From: an uncultured Flavihumibacter sp.
GTDB lineage: Bacteria > Bacteroidota > Bacteroidia > Chitinophagales > Chitinophagaceae
NCBI GenBank assembly: GCA_946482545.1
Contig: CAMLRX010000165.1
Span: forward strand, 1-9,676
Reading direction: 5' to 3'
Length of the DNA: 9,676 nucleotides
Shown piece after piece: positions 1-6,268 of this stretch (positions are counted from its first letter, which is position 1; every line of letters begins with the position of its first letter). Both the position numbers and the translations under genes were made by a program. The notes under the pieces are model-generated. The model ran no database searches and had not been told where the DNA came from. It was given only the letters and a program-made list of their open reading frames with translations.

Positions 1-41
1 CCTGGTTTAAAAAAATATTTTTATGGCTGGGCGGTGTGTAA
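1..41 (+). CDS. Possible C-terminal end of a gene entering from the left edge (partial)
   Basis: Frame 3 is open from the window edge to a TAA at 39-41 and would encode the tail WFKKIFLWLGGV. An aromatic, basic and hydrophobic end of this kind is common in membrane-associated proteins. The gene would run towards the ABC permease, whose stop lies at 128-130, so the two would converge. Thirteen codons are far too few to name a product, and frame 1 is also open here, so this may be non-coding. Confidence 0.2.
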   Translation, partial: WFKKIFLWLGGV

Positions 42-127
42 CCCCCCCACTCTAATTTTTTTGTTGGGGTGTTCGCGCGTTTGCTATAAAATAAATTTCT
101 CGCAACGGCGCTACGACGCAACGCTTT

Positions 128-967
128 TTAGGAGAGAATATCTTTTCTTCTGAAAATGTAAACAGTCGCGCTGAACAAAAGCACAATGTGCAGCAGCAAC
201 ACCCCTGCGGAACGCAATACTGCGGGATAATGCACCGGGTCATCAAAGAAACCCTTCCAGCCGAGCATGTGTGTCGTAAAAAGATATGGCCGTAGCGCCG
301 TAAAAATGGGGATATCCAGCGAACTCAGAATGGTACACACGATGATGATGCTCATGGTGGCCACGATGGGGCCGATGGAATTCTCTGCGAACAACGACAG
401 GAAAAAAGCCAGCGAAGCCACCATACTCATGGCGATGGCCGCGAAGCCGAAGGCCGCCATATAACGCCAAAGGATATCCGCCTTTTCCAGGATAATAGCC
501 TGGTCGCTTTTCAGGTTAAGCAGATCACCCGTACCAAAAACAAGAATAGGCACCACGAGCGCCAGCAGCGCCATCCATACAAGCAACAGGATCGTGTACA
601 CCAGCGTGGCGGCGAATTTCCCCATCAGCAACTGCGTTCTGCTTACAGGTTTTGTGAGCAACAAACGCAGCGTTCCCATATTGGCTTCCCCCGCGATCAT
701 ATCTCCTGCCACCAATGCGATGAGCAGTGGGACATGCACCAATAATGCCTGCAAAATGATAAAACAGATCAGGTAACCATTCAATACTTTCCCATCAATA
801 TCAAAGGAAGCGGTAAGCGATTGCAGCGCGAACCCGATGTAGTTCTTACCATCCACATAAAAAGCGAGCAACACGAGAAAGATGATCGCCGCAATCGCGG
901 CGAAACTGATGTACGTGCGGGGTCTCCTGAATATTTTGAACAACTCAAGTTGTAATATCTGCCACAT
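128..967 (-). CDS. ABC-2 type transporter permease
   Basis: This is the membrane subunit of an ABC exporter, 279 residues, and would form the translocation path in the inner membrane. About six hydrophobic segments are visible, near residues 19-38, 64-88, 117-145, 168-193, 197-217 and 248-272. The loop at 90-110 carries GE..MGTLRLLLTKPVSR, the conserved 'GE...GT...L..P.SR' signature of ABC-2 permeases of the Bcr/Drr/Nat type. I chose the ATG at 965-967 (MWQILQLELFKIFRRP) because an amphipathic stretch just before helix 1 is the usual start in this family. An in-frame start at 1063 would add 32 residues encoded by the antisense frame of the ATPase C terminus. The gene overlaps the end of the ATPase gene by 23 bp, which suggests translational coupling. 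The substrate cannot be read from sequence; drugs, peptides and lipids are all known for the family. Confidence 0.94.
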   Translation of the reverse strand: MWQILQLELFKIFRRPRTYISFAAIAAIIFLVLLAFYVDGKNYIGFALQSLTASFDIDGKVLNGYLICFIILQALLVHVPLLIALVAGDMIAGEANMGTLRLLLTKPVSRTQLLMGKFAATLVYTILLLVWMALLALVVPILVFGTGDLLNLKSDQAIILEKADILWRYMAAFGFAAIAMSMVASLAFFLSLFAENSIGPIVATMSIIIVCTILSSLDIPIFTALRPYLFTTHMLGWKGFFDDPVHYPAVLRSAGVLLLHIVLLFSATVYIFRRKDILS

Positions 968-1883
968 GCGAACGGGTATTGGTAAGTGAGAGGAAATAAT
1001 CTTCCAGAGAATTGCGGGAACTGATGGCCAGCACCTGCACCTGGTTTTCAACGAGGAAAGCATTGAGCTGAGGCACTTTATCGGGGTGCAACTGCAACTT
1101 CACGGCATTGCCCGAAATGGGTTGAACCACAGATGCCCATGGTGTTGTATTGCGCAATAACGCATGTGTGTTTTCAACATGATTCACCGTTATTTCCACG
1201 ATATTTTTTTCGGGATCGAGCAGTTCGCGCACACTTCCTTCCACCATCTTCTTTCCTTCGTGGATGATGATCATTCTTGTGGCGATGCGTTCAATTTCGC
1301 TGAGCAGGTGCGAAGATACCAGTACGGTTTTTTTTCTTTCCCGGCTCAGCCGGAGGATGAGGTTTCTGATGTCTGCAATGCCCTGCGGATCCAGTCCATT
1401 CGTAGGTTCATCCAGAATAACGAGCGGAGGATCATGGACGAGCGCGATGGCAATACCGAGCCGTTGTTTCATCCCCTGTGAAAAAGTATGGACACGTCCA
1501 TTCGCGCGGTGCGCCAGTCCAACCAGTTCCAGCGTATCCATCATCCCCTGCTTTGTCACTTTTTTGCCGCTGAGTTTCGCGAAAAGGTGCAGGTTTTCGT
1601 AAGCAGTGAGGTATTTGTACAGATCGGGCCTTTCAATGACGGCGCCTGTTTGGGACAGCAGTTCCGATCGGTGCGTTTCCAGGTTCTTCCCAAACAAACT
1701 GATGGTGCCTGAAACGGGTTTAATCAGTGAAAGTAACATCCGGATGGTGGTGCTTTTCCCCGCGCCGTTCTGCCCGAGAAAACCATATACATCCCCTTCT
1801 TCCACATGAAAAGAAAGATTGGAGACCGCAGTAAAATCACCAAATTGCTTGTGAAGGTCAGTTACCTCGATAATGTTTCGCAT
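945..1883 (-). CDS. ABC transporter ATP-binding protein, BcrA/DrrA-like
   Basis: This is the cytoplasmic ATPase, 312 residues, that drives the permease encoded immediately downstream. Visible motifs are Walker A GQNGAGKST at 37-45, signature FSQGMKQRL at 134-142, Walker B LVILDEP at 154-160, D-loop NGLDPQG at 162-168 and the H-loop histidine at 192. The Q-loop segment reads AVIERPDLYKYLTAYENL, with Glu84 where most ABC ATPases have Gln. A Glu here is, from memory, usual in the bacitracin/antibiotic-type exporter branch (BcrA family). Residues from about 225 to 312 form the extra C-terminal domain of that branch. The start is ATG at 1881-1883. No Shine-Dalgarno is evident, which is usual in this phylum. 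It is not the gliding-motility GldA type, judging by the 'IERPDLY' Q-loop. Substrate unknown. Confidence 0.96.
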   Translation of the reverse strand: MRNIIEVTDLHKQFGDFTAVSNLSFHVEEGDVYGFLGQNGAGKSTTIRMLLSLIKPVSGTISLFGKNLETHRSELLSQTGAVIERPDLYKYLTAYENLHLFAKLSGKKVTKQGMMDTLELVGLAHRANGRVHTFSQGMKQRLGIAIALVHDPPLVILDEPTNGLDPQGIADIRNLILRLSRERKKTVLVSSHLLSEIERIATRMIIIHEGKKMVEGSVRELLDPEKNIVEITVNHVENTHALLRNTTPWASVVQPISGNAVKLQLHPDKVPQLNAFLVENQVQVLAISSRNSLEDYFLSLTNTRSHVADITT

Positions 1884-1967
1884 ACAGGCCGCGTTAGGTT
1901 ATGAAATTACACGGTAAGGAGGAAATTGTTCTGCGTTAACAGCGCGTTTTCAAAAAAATTTTGCGGA

Positions 1968-1981
1968 ACATTTGCAAATGT
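1968..1981. promoter_or_regulatory. 14-bp perfect palindrome, possible operator
   Basis: ACATTTGCAAATGT is a perfect inverted repeat. Its TTTG (1971-1974) is also the candidate -33 element of the + strand promoter, and the symmetric half gives a TTTG on the - strand. A protein bound here would occlude the + strand promoter and could also affect the ABC operon. Operator function is inferred from symmetry and position only. Confidence 0.4.
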
Positions 1982-2003
1982 GCGAAAGGCGATGTTATCT
2001 TTG
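1971..2003 (+). promoter_or_regulatory. Bacteroidota-type promoter for the T9SS protein gene
   Basis: TTTG at 1971-1974 and TATCTTTG at 1996-2003 match the -33 (TTTG/TTG) and -7 (TAnnTTTG) elements of the primary sigma factor in this phylum. The -7 match is exact. The spacer of 21 bp is at the long end of what is accepted. Transcription would begin near 2010 and leave a leader of about 224 nt before the ATG at 2234. No better promoter was seen closer to the gene. Confidence 0.5.
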
Positions 2004-2233
2004 TTGCAATCCATTCCCCTGAAGTTCCGCTTACCATTCTCCTTCTAAATAACCACCGGGATCCTTTCCCAACGTATTACCAATAACTATGTGGCCGTTC
2101 CCTTCCTGAAAAATCAGCGCAATGCGCAAGAACGTTTATTGCTTTTACCTCAACATATTCACCCACTCCTCTGAAAGCCTCCGCAGACCTCTTGTTTGAC
2201 CGGAATTATTATTAACGGCTGAAACCTCAGAAA

Positions 2234-3661
2234 ATGAAAAAGAATTTTACCCGCTTCGCCACTGCGTTCGCGCTGGCTATCACTACCCTATCCGCTTCTG
2301 CTCAGGTAACTGAAAACTTCAACACAAGACCAAACGGCATGTCCGGTACCGACATCCGCGACCTGCTTATCGCGCAGGGATGGCGCTTTTCAAACACCAC
2401 CGTTCAGACTTTTTCCGGCGCTGTAATTGAAGGAGATGGCTTATTGCAAACCGGAAGTCTTGGCTCCGCAAATACACCTCAGGGAATTACCACCCCTATT
2501 ATCAAACCCGATGGCAGCAGCATCACCATCAGTTTTAAATACAAGTTCAACGCCACAGGACCTCAGCAACGCACTTTGCACATCCTGCTTACCGATTGTC
2601 AGGGGAACCTCGTGTCAACGCTGGTTAGTAATTCTATTCCGAACAGCACCACACTCGTGAACTTCAGCAACAGCTATACCATTCCTTCCGGTCAGTATAA
2701 GATTCAGATCGGGTTTACAGGAAGTGGTGGCGTAAGCAGTGCACAGATAGACGCGCTCAGTATCCAGAATGCCTCGCTTTGTTACCCCAATGGCGTAAAC
2801 AGCGCACCAGTGGGTACAACCGATAATTTCAACGGGACAAACCTGAGAACAGCATCCGGCAACGTACTGCTGAACGACACTGATGCCAACAACGATCCCC
2901 TTGAAGTTCAACTGCTTTCAGGCCCGGCCGCAAACGTTGGAACGCTCACCTTAAACAGCAATGGCGATTTTGAATTTACACCAGCAACAGGCTACGCAGG
3001 CCCTGGCTTCGTATTCGAATATATGGTTTGCGAAAACACCTGTGAACAATTGTGTGGCGCACCGGTAACTGCAATCGTAAACTTCCCCGGTGGAGCTGCA
3101 ACGCCGGTAATGATGCTTTCTTTTACCGGAACGCTCTCTGCAAAAACCGTTACACTGAACTGGAGCACCGCCACCGAACTGAACAACGCGAAGTTTGAAA
3201 TCCTCAGAAGTGAAGATGGTGCCTCTTTCTCAAAAGTGGGTGAAGTAGATGGGAGAGGAACGGTTACTTCCATCACCAATTATACCTGGAAAGAAAATGT
3301 GAGCGCCGTATCAGCACCGGTACTGCATTACAAACTGAAACAACTGGATAGCGACGGCAAATACGAATTCTCGAAAACCGTTGTGGTTCGCCTGAATGCC
3401 GATGCTGCCGTAATCGCTTCCGTTGCACCGAACCCGGTGGTGGGTACCGCCAATCTTACGGTGAACCTGCAAAGAAATGCAAATGTACAGGTGAGATTGC
3501 TCAACAATATGGGCAAGGAACTGGCAAGGAAAAACTTCAACGGACAAACCGGTTCCAATGCCTTCCCCCTCTATGAGACCAACGACCTGGTAAGAGGCAT
3601 CTATCTCCTGGAAGTGGTAATAGACAACAAAGAAAGAACACTGTTGAAAATAGTGAAATAA
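2234..3661 (+). CDS. Secreted multidomain protein with T9SS type A sorting domain
   Basis: This exported 475-residue protein has a signal peptide (MKKNFTRFATAFALAITTLSASA, cleavage near Ala23/Gln24) that sends it to the periplasm. Its C-terminal sorting domain (about 393-475, beginning VIASVAPNPV and ending LLKIVK) would take it across the outer membrane by the type IX system. Between them are three regions. A beta-rich stretch at about 25-185 resembles a jelly-roll or lectin-like fold. An Ig/cadherin-like module at about 188-284 has NDTDANNDPL and FEFTPATGYAG, typical of tandem bacterial Ig repeats. A fibronectin-like module at about 290-387 has VTLNWSTATELNNAKFEILRS and YKLKQLDSDGKYEFSK, very common just before T9SS domains. 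No catalytic motif is seen, so a surface adhesin, matrix or binding protein is the likeliest role. A CX3CX3C cluster lies at 266-274. The start is ATG at 2234 with no Shine-Dalgarno but an A-rich upstream. It is monocistronic, with its own promoter and terminator. Confidence 0.93.
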   Translation: MKKNFTRFATAFALAITTLSASAQVTENFNTRPNGMSGTDIRDLLIAQGWRFSNTTVQTFSGAVIEGDGLLQTGSLGSANTPQGITTPIIKPDGSSITISFKYKFNATGPQQRTLHILLTDCQGNLVSTLVSNSIPNSTTLVNFSNSYTIPSGQYKIQIGFTGSGGVSSAQIDALSIQNASLCYPNGVNSAPVGTTDNFNGTNLRTASGNVLLNDTDANNDPLEVQLLSGPAANVGTLTLNSNGDFEFTPATGYAGPGFVFEYMVCENTCEQLCGAPVTAIVNFPGGAATPVMMLSFTGTLSAKTVTLNWSTATELNNAKFEILRSEDGASFSKVGEVDGRGTVTSITNYTWKENVSAVSAPVLHYKLKQLDSDGKYEFSKTVVVRLNADAAVIASVAPNPVVGTANLTVNLQRNANVQVRLLNNMGKELARKNFNGQTGSNAFPLYETNDLVRGIYLLEVVIDNKERTLLKIVK

Positions 3662-3686
3662 AGAATGTAGGTCAATCAGAGGTTTA

Positions 3687-3717
3687 GGGTCGCCACGTTT
3701 CATGGCGGCCCTTTTTT
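3687..3717 (+). terminator. Intrinsic terminator of the T9SS protein gene
   Basis: The stem GGGTCGCCA (3687-3695) pairs with TGGCGGCCC (3703-3711), with one T-G wobble, around a 7-nt loop. Six Ts follow at 3712-3717. It lies 25 nt after the stop of the + strand gene. The same hairpin sits directly after the stop of the converging - strand gene (TAA at 3716-3718), but on that strand no T tract follows, so it should work mainly on the + strand. Confidence 0.85.
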
Positions 3718-4000
3718 ATGGCTTCAGGTAACTTTGAAGGTTCTTTACATACTGATCGAAGGCCTTCACGCCTTCCGGGGTAATTTTGCAGATGGTCTGG
3801 GGATAGTTGTCGCGGAACTGTTTGGTTACTTCGATGTAGCCCGCTTCTTTTAATTTGGATATCTGCACACTGAGGTTGCCCGCGGTGGCTTCTGTTTTTT
3901 CTTTCAGAAATGTAAATTCCGCCTCCTGCACACTGATGAGGAGTGAAACCACGGCGAGACGCAGCGGCGAATGCAATATGGGGTCCAGTTCCTTAAACAT
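3716..4000 (-). CDS. Small winged-helix DNA-binding transcriptional regulator
   Basis: The 94-residue protein consists of a single winged helix-turn-helix domain of the MarR/ArsR-like 'winged helix DNA-binding' group (PF13601-like, by recognition). The first helix is near 9-22 (LHSPLRLAVVSLL), and a helix at 28-36 (EFTFLKEKT) precedes the recognition helix at 40-53 (AGNLSVQISKLKEA). The wing is near 55-75 (YIEVTKQFRDNYPQTICKIT), followed by a dimerisation-type C-terminal helix. No ligand-binding domain or metal-binding Cys/His cluster is present, so any signal must arrive through dimer contacts or partner proteins. The ATG at 3998-4000 overlaps the stop of the upstream membrane protein gene by 8 bp, implying translational coupling. 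As last gene of the operon it is a natural candidate for an autoregulator. Confidence 0.9.
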   Translation of the reverse strand: MFKELDPILHSPLRLAVVSLLISVQEAEFTFLKEKTEATAGNLSVQISKLKEAGYIEVTKQFRDNYPQTICKITPEGVKAFDQYVKNLQSYLKP

Positions 4001-4646
4001 GAGCTGATTGCTGCTTCCTGTATCTTCTCCACAAAATAATCCCGGGGATAAGCCATGCCGAAACGGCCGAAAGCGCCGTAAGCAGGAGATCGGTGCTTAC
4101 CGGTGTATACACACTGATGATACAACATACCCAGCATACGATGCCGCCTATCAGCATAGGGCGAAAACGCATAATGCCCGCCGTTATGATGGTGGGAATA
4201 CCGTATAATAGCATAAACTGTGATAGGCTGTAACTGGAATACCTGAACGATTCTTCAATGCCCATTTCCCTGAATGTACGCAGCATACGTCCCACCTCTT
4301 TGCCCACGCTGATGTTGATGTGCACCAGCAGGAAGATGGCCACACCAAAAGAAATCCAGATAAAATCCATAGCGGTGCTGTCGTAGGAGCGCGCCTTGCG
4401 GGAACGTTTCTCCTTTATGCTGATGACTACCTGCGGAATGATGGCCAACAATGTGAGCAGCCAGATATCGAAGGGCAGTTTTACACGCCAGTTAACTTCA
4501 TACCAGGTGAGCAAACTGCACACCGAGATTACGCTTCCCCATAAAATGGGACCTATGCCCGTATCGTGGTAAGAGTTCTTCGCCTTATTGATCATTTTAT
4601 TGATCAGGTCGAGCTGTTGCTCTCTTGTAAATTCCTTTTCTTCCAT
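3993..4646 (-). CDS. Six-helix membrane protein, paralogue of the next upstream gene
   Basis: This 217-residue integral membrane protein is of unknown function. Hydrophobic segments lie near 33-50, 60-77, 94-113, 143-160, 163-182 and 186-206. A soluble N-terminal helix contains LINKMINKAKNSYHDTG. It is clearly homologous to the 192-residue product encoded just upstream: both share MINKA(K/R)N, a WG..(I/V)..VCSL first helix, LYG(I/V)PT, RFRP and AW(L/I)IPG in the same order. It differs by an insertion after helix 3 (about 115-140, GKEVGRMLRTFREMGIEESF). Its ATG (4644-4646) lies 2 bp after the upstream stop, and its own stop overlaps the regulator ATG, so the three genes are translated as a unit. 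I do not recognise a named function. The short helical N terminus may face the cytoplasm and could contact the regulator, which is inference. Confidence 0.88.
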   Translation of the reverse strand: MEEKEFTREQQLDLINKMINKAKNSYHDTGIGPILWGSVISVCSLLTWYEVNWRVKLPFDIWLLTLLAIIPQVVISIKEKRSRKARSYDSTAMDFIWISFGVAIFLLVHINISVGKEVGRMLRTFREMGIEESFRYSSYSLSQFMLLYGIPTIITAGIMRFRPMLIGGIVCWVCCIISVYTPVSTDLLLTALSAVSAWLIPGIILWRRYRKQQSAHV

Positions 4647-4648
4647 AA

Positions 4649-5227
4649 CTATTGCTGTTGTTTAAACCGCGCGCGCAGCATATATCCCGGTATGATCCAG
4701 GCCACCAGCACCGCCGCCGCCAGCAACAGGAGCTGGTAGTTGAACGGAATGAGCGCGGCCGGCAAAGATAAGGCCCAGCAACCAATGGCGCCCGCCACCA
4801 GCGGCCTGAACCTGAGAATGATGCCCGAAAGAAAAGTGGGCACACCGTACAACACCAGAAACACGGGGTAAAAATACCTGAACGCATCACCGCCCATCAT
4901 GGCGCCGATCACGTAACTCAGGAGGAACATGCAGATGGTGAAGCATATCCATACGTACTTCAATATTTCATCGGTGTACGTACGCACCTGCTGCTGCCTG
5001 TTCCTCCTGAATATATACCGCACCTGGTACGCCACGGCCAGCCAGGTGAGCAGCCATACCAGCCAGGGTTTCTGAAAGGTGGTAAAGTTAAGCAGTACAA
5101 AATGCGCCAGACTGCATACCAATACCACCCAGCCCCACAGCAGGTACAAATGCCCGTTCTCGCTGAACTGGTTCCGGGCCTTGTTGATCATGGCCTCGAT
5201 CAGTTGTAGACTTTCATGGCGCTCCAT
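4649..5227 (-). CDS. Six-helix membrane protein, first of a tandem paralogous pair
   Basis: This 192-residue membrane protein is of unknown function, with hydrophobic segments near 27-47, 54-73, 90-112, 118-138, 143-161 and 164-185. The N-terminal soluble helix reads MERHESLQLIEAMINKARNQFSENG. Shared motifs with the downstream paralogue are MINKARN (13-19), LYGVPT (126-131), RFRP (139-142) and AWIIPG (176-181). I chose the ATG at 5225-5227. The frame also has a TTG at 5246-5248 giving seven more residues, but the ATG start aligns the N terminus with that of the paralogue. The gap to the upstream TPR-like gene is 36 bp and to the downstream gene 2 bp. The pair may form a heteromer in the inner membrane; no transport, enzymatic or channel signature is visible. 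Confidence 0.87.
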   Translation of the reverse strand: MERHESLQLIEAMINKARNQFSENGHLYLLWGWVVLVCSLAHFVLLNFTTFQKPWLVWLLTWLAVAYQVRYIFRRNRQQQVRTYTDEILKYVWICFTICMFLLSYVIGAMMGGDAFRYFYPVFLVLYGVPTFLSGIILRFRPLVAGAIGCWALSLPAALIPFNYQLLLLAAAVLVAWIIPGYMLRARFKQQQ

Positions 5228-5263
5228 GGTACATTCATTTTTACTCAATGTAAGGCAAATCGC

Positions 5264-5920
5264 TTATTTACCGGCACCATTGGCCATGGTGAGCATGGTC
5301 TGCACCTGTTGTTTGCCCCAATAAGGATGAATAGGAGAAGCGGGTATGAAGGCTTCAAATTTTACCAGGGCGGTCTTCAGCATCTCCACTGCTTTCTTTT
5401 TATCGCCACCAAATTGTTCAGGGGTATAATACAGATCCTGGGCCTCGAGATAGTCCGGCCGGGGATTGGTAGGATCAAGTTTTCTGGCCTTCGCAAGGTG
5501 CTCTGCCGCGATACCGCTGTACTGCATGTACCTGTTTTGCGGATCCCCAAGCATACGAAGCGTGGCGAGTATTTTGCCTAGACAATGCAGTTCTGAATTT
5601 TCCGCCGTAAGCGCTTTCGCCTTGTTGTAAAATTCTTCCGCCTGATCCGCGTACATATCGGATTGTGAAGGATCGGTTTGGTTGATGATTAATCCACTCA
5701 TCAACTTGCTGAGCGCCGCATAGTAATAAGGCAGCCATTGTGTTTTTTCTACATCGCCAATCCGCTGAAAACTATTCCCCAATGCGCTGAAAGCTTCGGG
5801 TTTGCTGGTGGTATCAAAAGCCGCGAGTTGCTTTTTCATGGCTTCGGTAAATTTGTCCTGACTGTTTGCTGAAAAAGTAAGAACAAGGAATGCTGCGGTG
5901 CAATAAAGTAGTTTTTTCAT
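5264..5920 (-). CDS. Exported TPR-like helical-repeat protein
   Basis: This 218-residue protein has a signal peptide (MKKLLYCTAAFLVLTFSANS, cleavage near residue 20) and should act in the periplasm. The mature part is almost all helical and TPR-like. Pairs of helices with small and aromatic positions run through WLPYYYAALSKLMSG, YADQAEEFYNKAKAL and AAEHLAKARKLDPTNPRPDYL. A C-terminal block, YYTPEQFGGDKKKAVEMLKTAL...HPYWGK (about 164-203), is from memory a recurrent motif of a Bacteroidota TPR family. Such proteins usually scaffold other envelope proteins. The ATG at 5918-5920 is chosen because it begins a proper signal peptide. A longer in-frame start at 6103 would overlap most of the 2TM gene and is not credible. 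It lies 25 bp after the 2TM gene and 36 bp before the membrane pair. Partner unknown. Confidence 0.86.
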   Translation of the reverse strand: MKKLLYCTAAFLVLTFSANSQDKFTEAMKKQLAAFDTTSKPEAFSALGNSFQRIGDVEKTQWLPYYYAALSKLMSGLIINQTDPSQSDMYADQAEEFYNKAKALTAENSELHCLGKILATLRMLGDPQNRYMQYSGIAAEHLAKARKLDPTNPRPDYLEAQDLYYTPEQFGGDKKKAVEMLKTALVKFEAFIPASPIHPYWGKQQVQTMLTMANGAGK

Positions 5921-5945
5921 TGTAGAAAGTTTAATGCTGATGGTA

Positions 5946-6239
5946 TTAGTGTTTATTTTGTTTTGAACGAAGGAGTTTTTCGTACTCCGTTTCTGCTGAA
6001 GTTTGTTTGGGGAAAACATAAGCGCCCAGGTAATGGAAAACGATGCCAATCCCCCATCCCAAGGTAGGCCAAACGGGCCATGGAACATGCGACTCATGCC
6101 CATAACGGTTGCCGGTGAAATACCAGAGCAGCCACAGAAAAGTGTTTACGATGATGTAAGAGGCCAGGTTCCATTTAAAGCTGGCTCTTTTTTGCGCAAT
6201 CTCCCAAAGCACGGGATCTTTTTCAAGGTTGTTTTGCAT
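5946..6239 (-). CDS. 2TM domain protein
   Basis: This 97-residue inner-membrane protein consists almost wholly of a 2TM domain (PF13239-like, by recognition). Helix 1 lies near residues 24-42 (LASYIIVNTFLWLLWYFTG) and helix 2 near 57-77 (WPTLGWGIGIVFHYLGAYVF). Family landmarks are WEIAQKR, the aromatic PWPVWPTLGWGIG, an FHY, and a charged tail EYEKLL. In other proteins this domain is fused to LytS-like sensor histidine kinases or stands alone near LytTR regulators, which hints at a role in envelope signalling. No kinase or LytTR gene is present here; the only DNA-binding protein in the cluster is the small winged-helix regulator. The ATG at 6237-6239 follows the receptor stop by 29 bp across an A-rich stretch. 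Precise function is unknown. Confidence 0.94.
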   Translation of the reverse strand: MQNNLEKDPVLWEIAQKRASFKWNLASYIIVNTFLWLLWYFTGNRYGHESHVPWPVWPTLGWGIGIVFHYLGAYVFPKQTSAETEYEKLLRSKQNKH

Positions 6240-6268
6240 TTGTGTGTGTTTTTTAATGTTGGTTAAGA

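Larger units (their letters stand above)
1884..2233. other. Divergent intergenic region, 350 bp
   Basis: This spacer separates the - strand ABC operon from the + strand T9SS protein gene. It holds the TAnnTTTG-type promoter and the palindrome listed separately. It also holds a short GCGC-AAT-GCGC hairpin at 2117-2127. A 25-codon ORF, MRKNVYCFYL..., at 2122-2199 has nothing to support its translation. No convincing - strand promoter for the ABC genes was found; the closest is a T-rich TTTTTTTG at 1951-1958, read on the - strand. Confidence 0.8.

Noticed and set aside
968..1063. 32-codon N-terminal extension of the ABC permease
   Set aside because: It reads the ATPase C terminus in another frame, and the family starts just before the first amphipathic stretch, at the ATG at 965-967.
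2122..2199. 25-codon ORF in the leader of the T9SS gene
   Set aside because: No ribosome-site or similarity evidence, and a composition expected by chance. Kept only as a note in the leader finding.
2615..3703. Several - strand ORFs (for example 2615-2911, 2992-3279, 3311-3703) opposite the T9SS gene
   Set aside because: They are shadows of the + strand gene, which has a signal peptide, recognised domains and a terminator. The antisense translations show no protein-like pattern.
5921..6103. 61-codon N-terminal extension of the TPR-like protein
   Set aside because: It overlaps the 2TM gene in another frame and would bury a normal signal peptide that begins at the ATG at 5918-5920.
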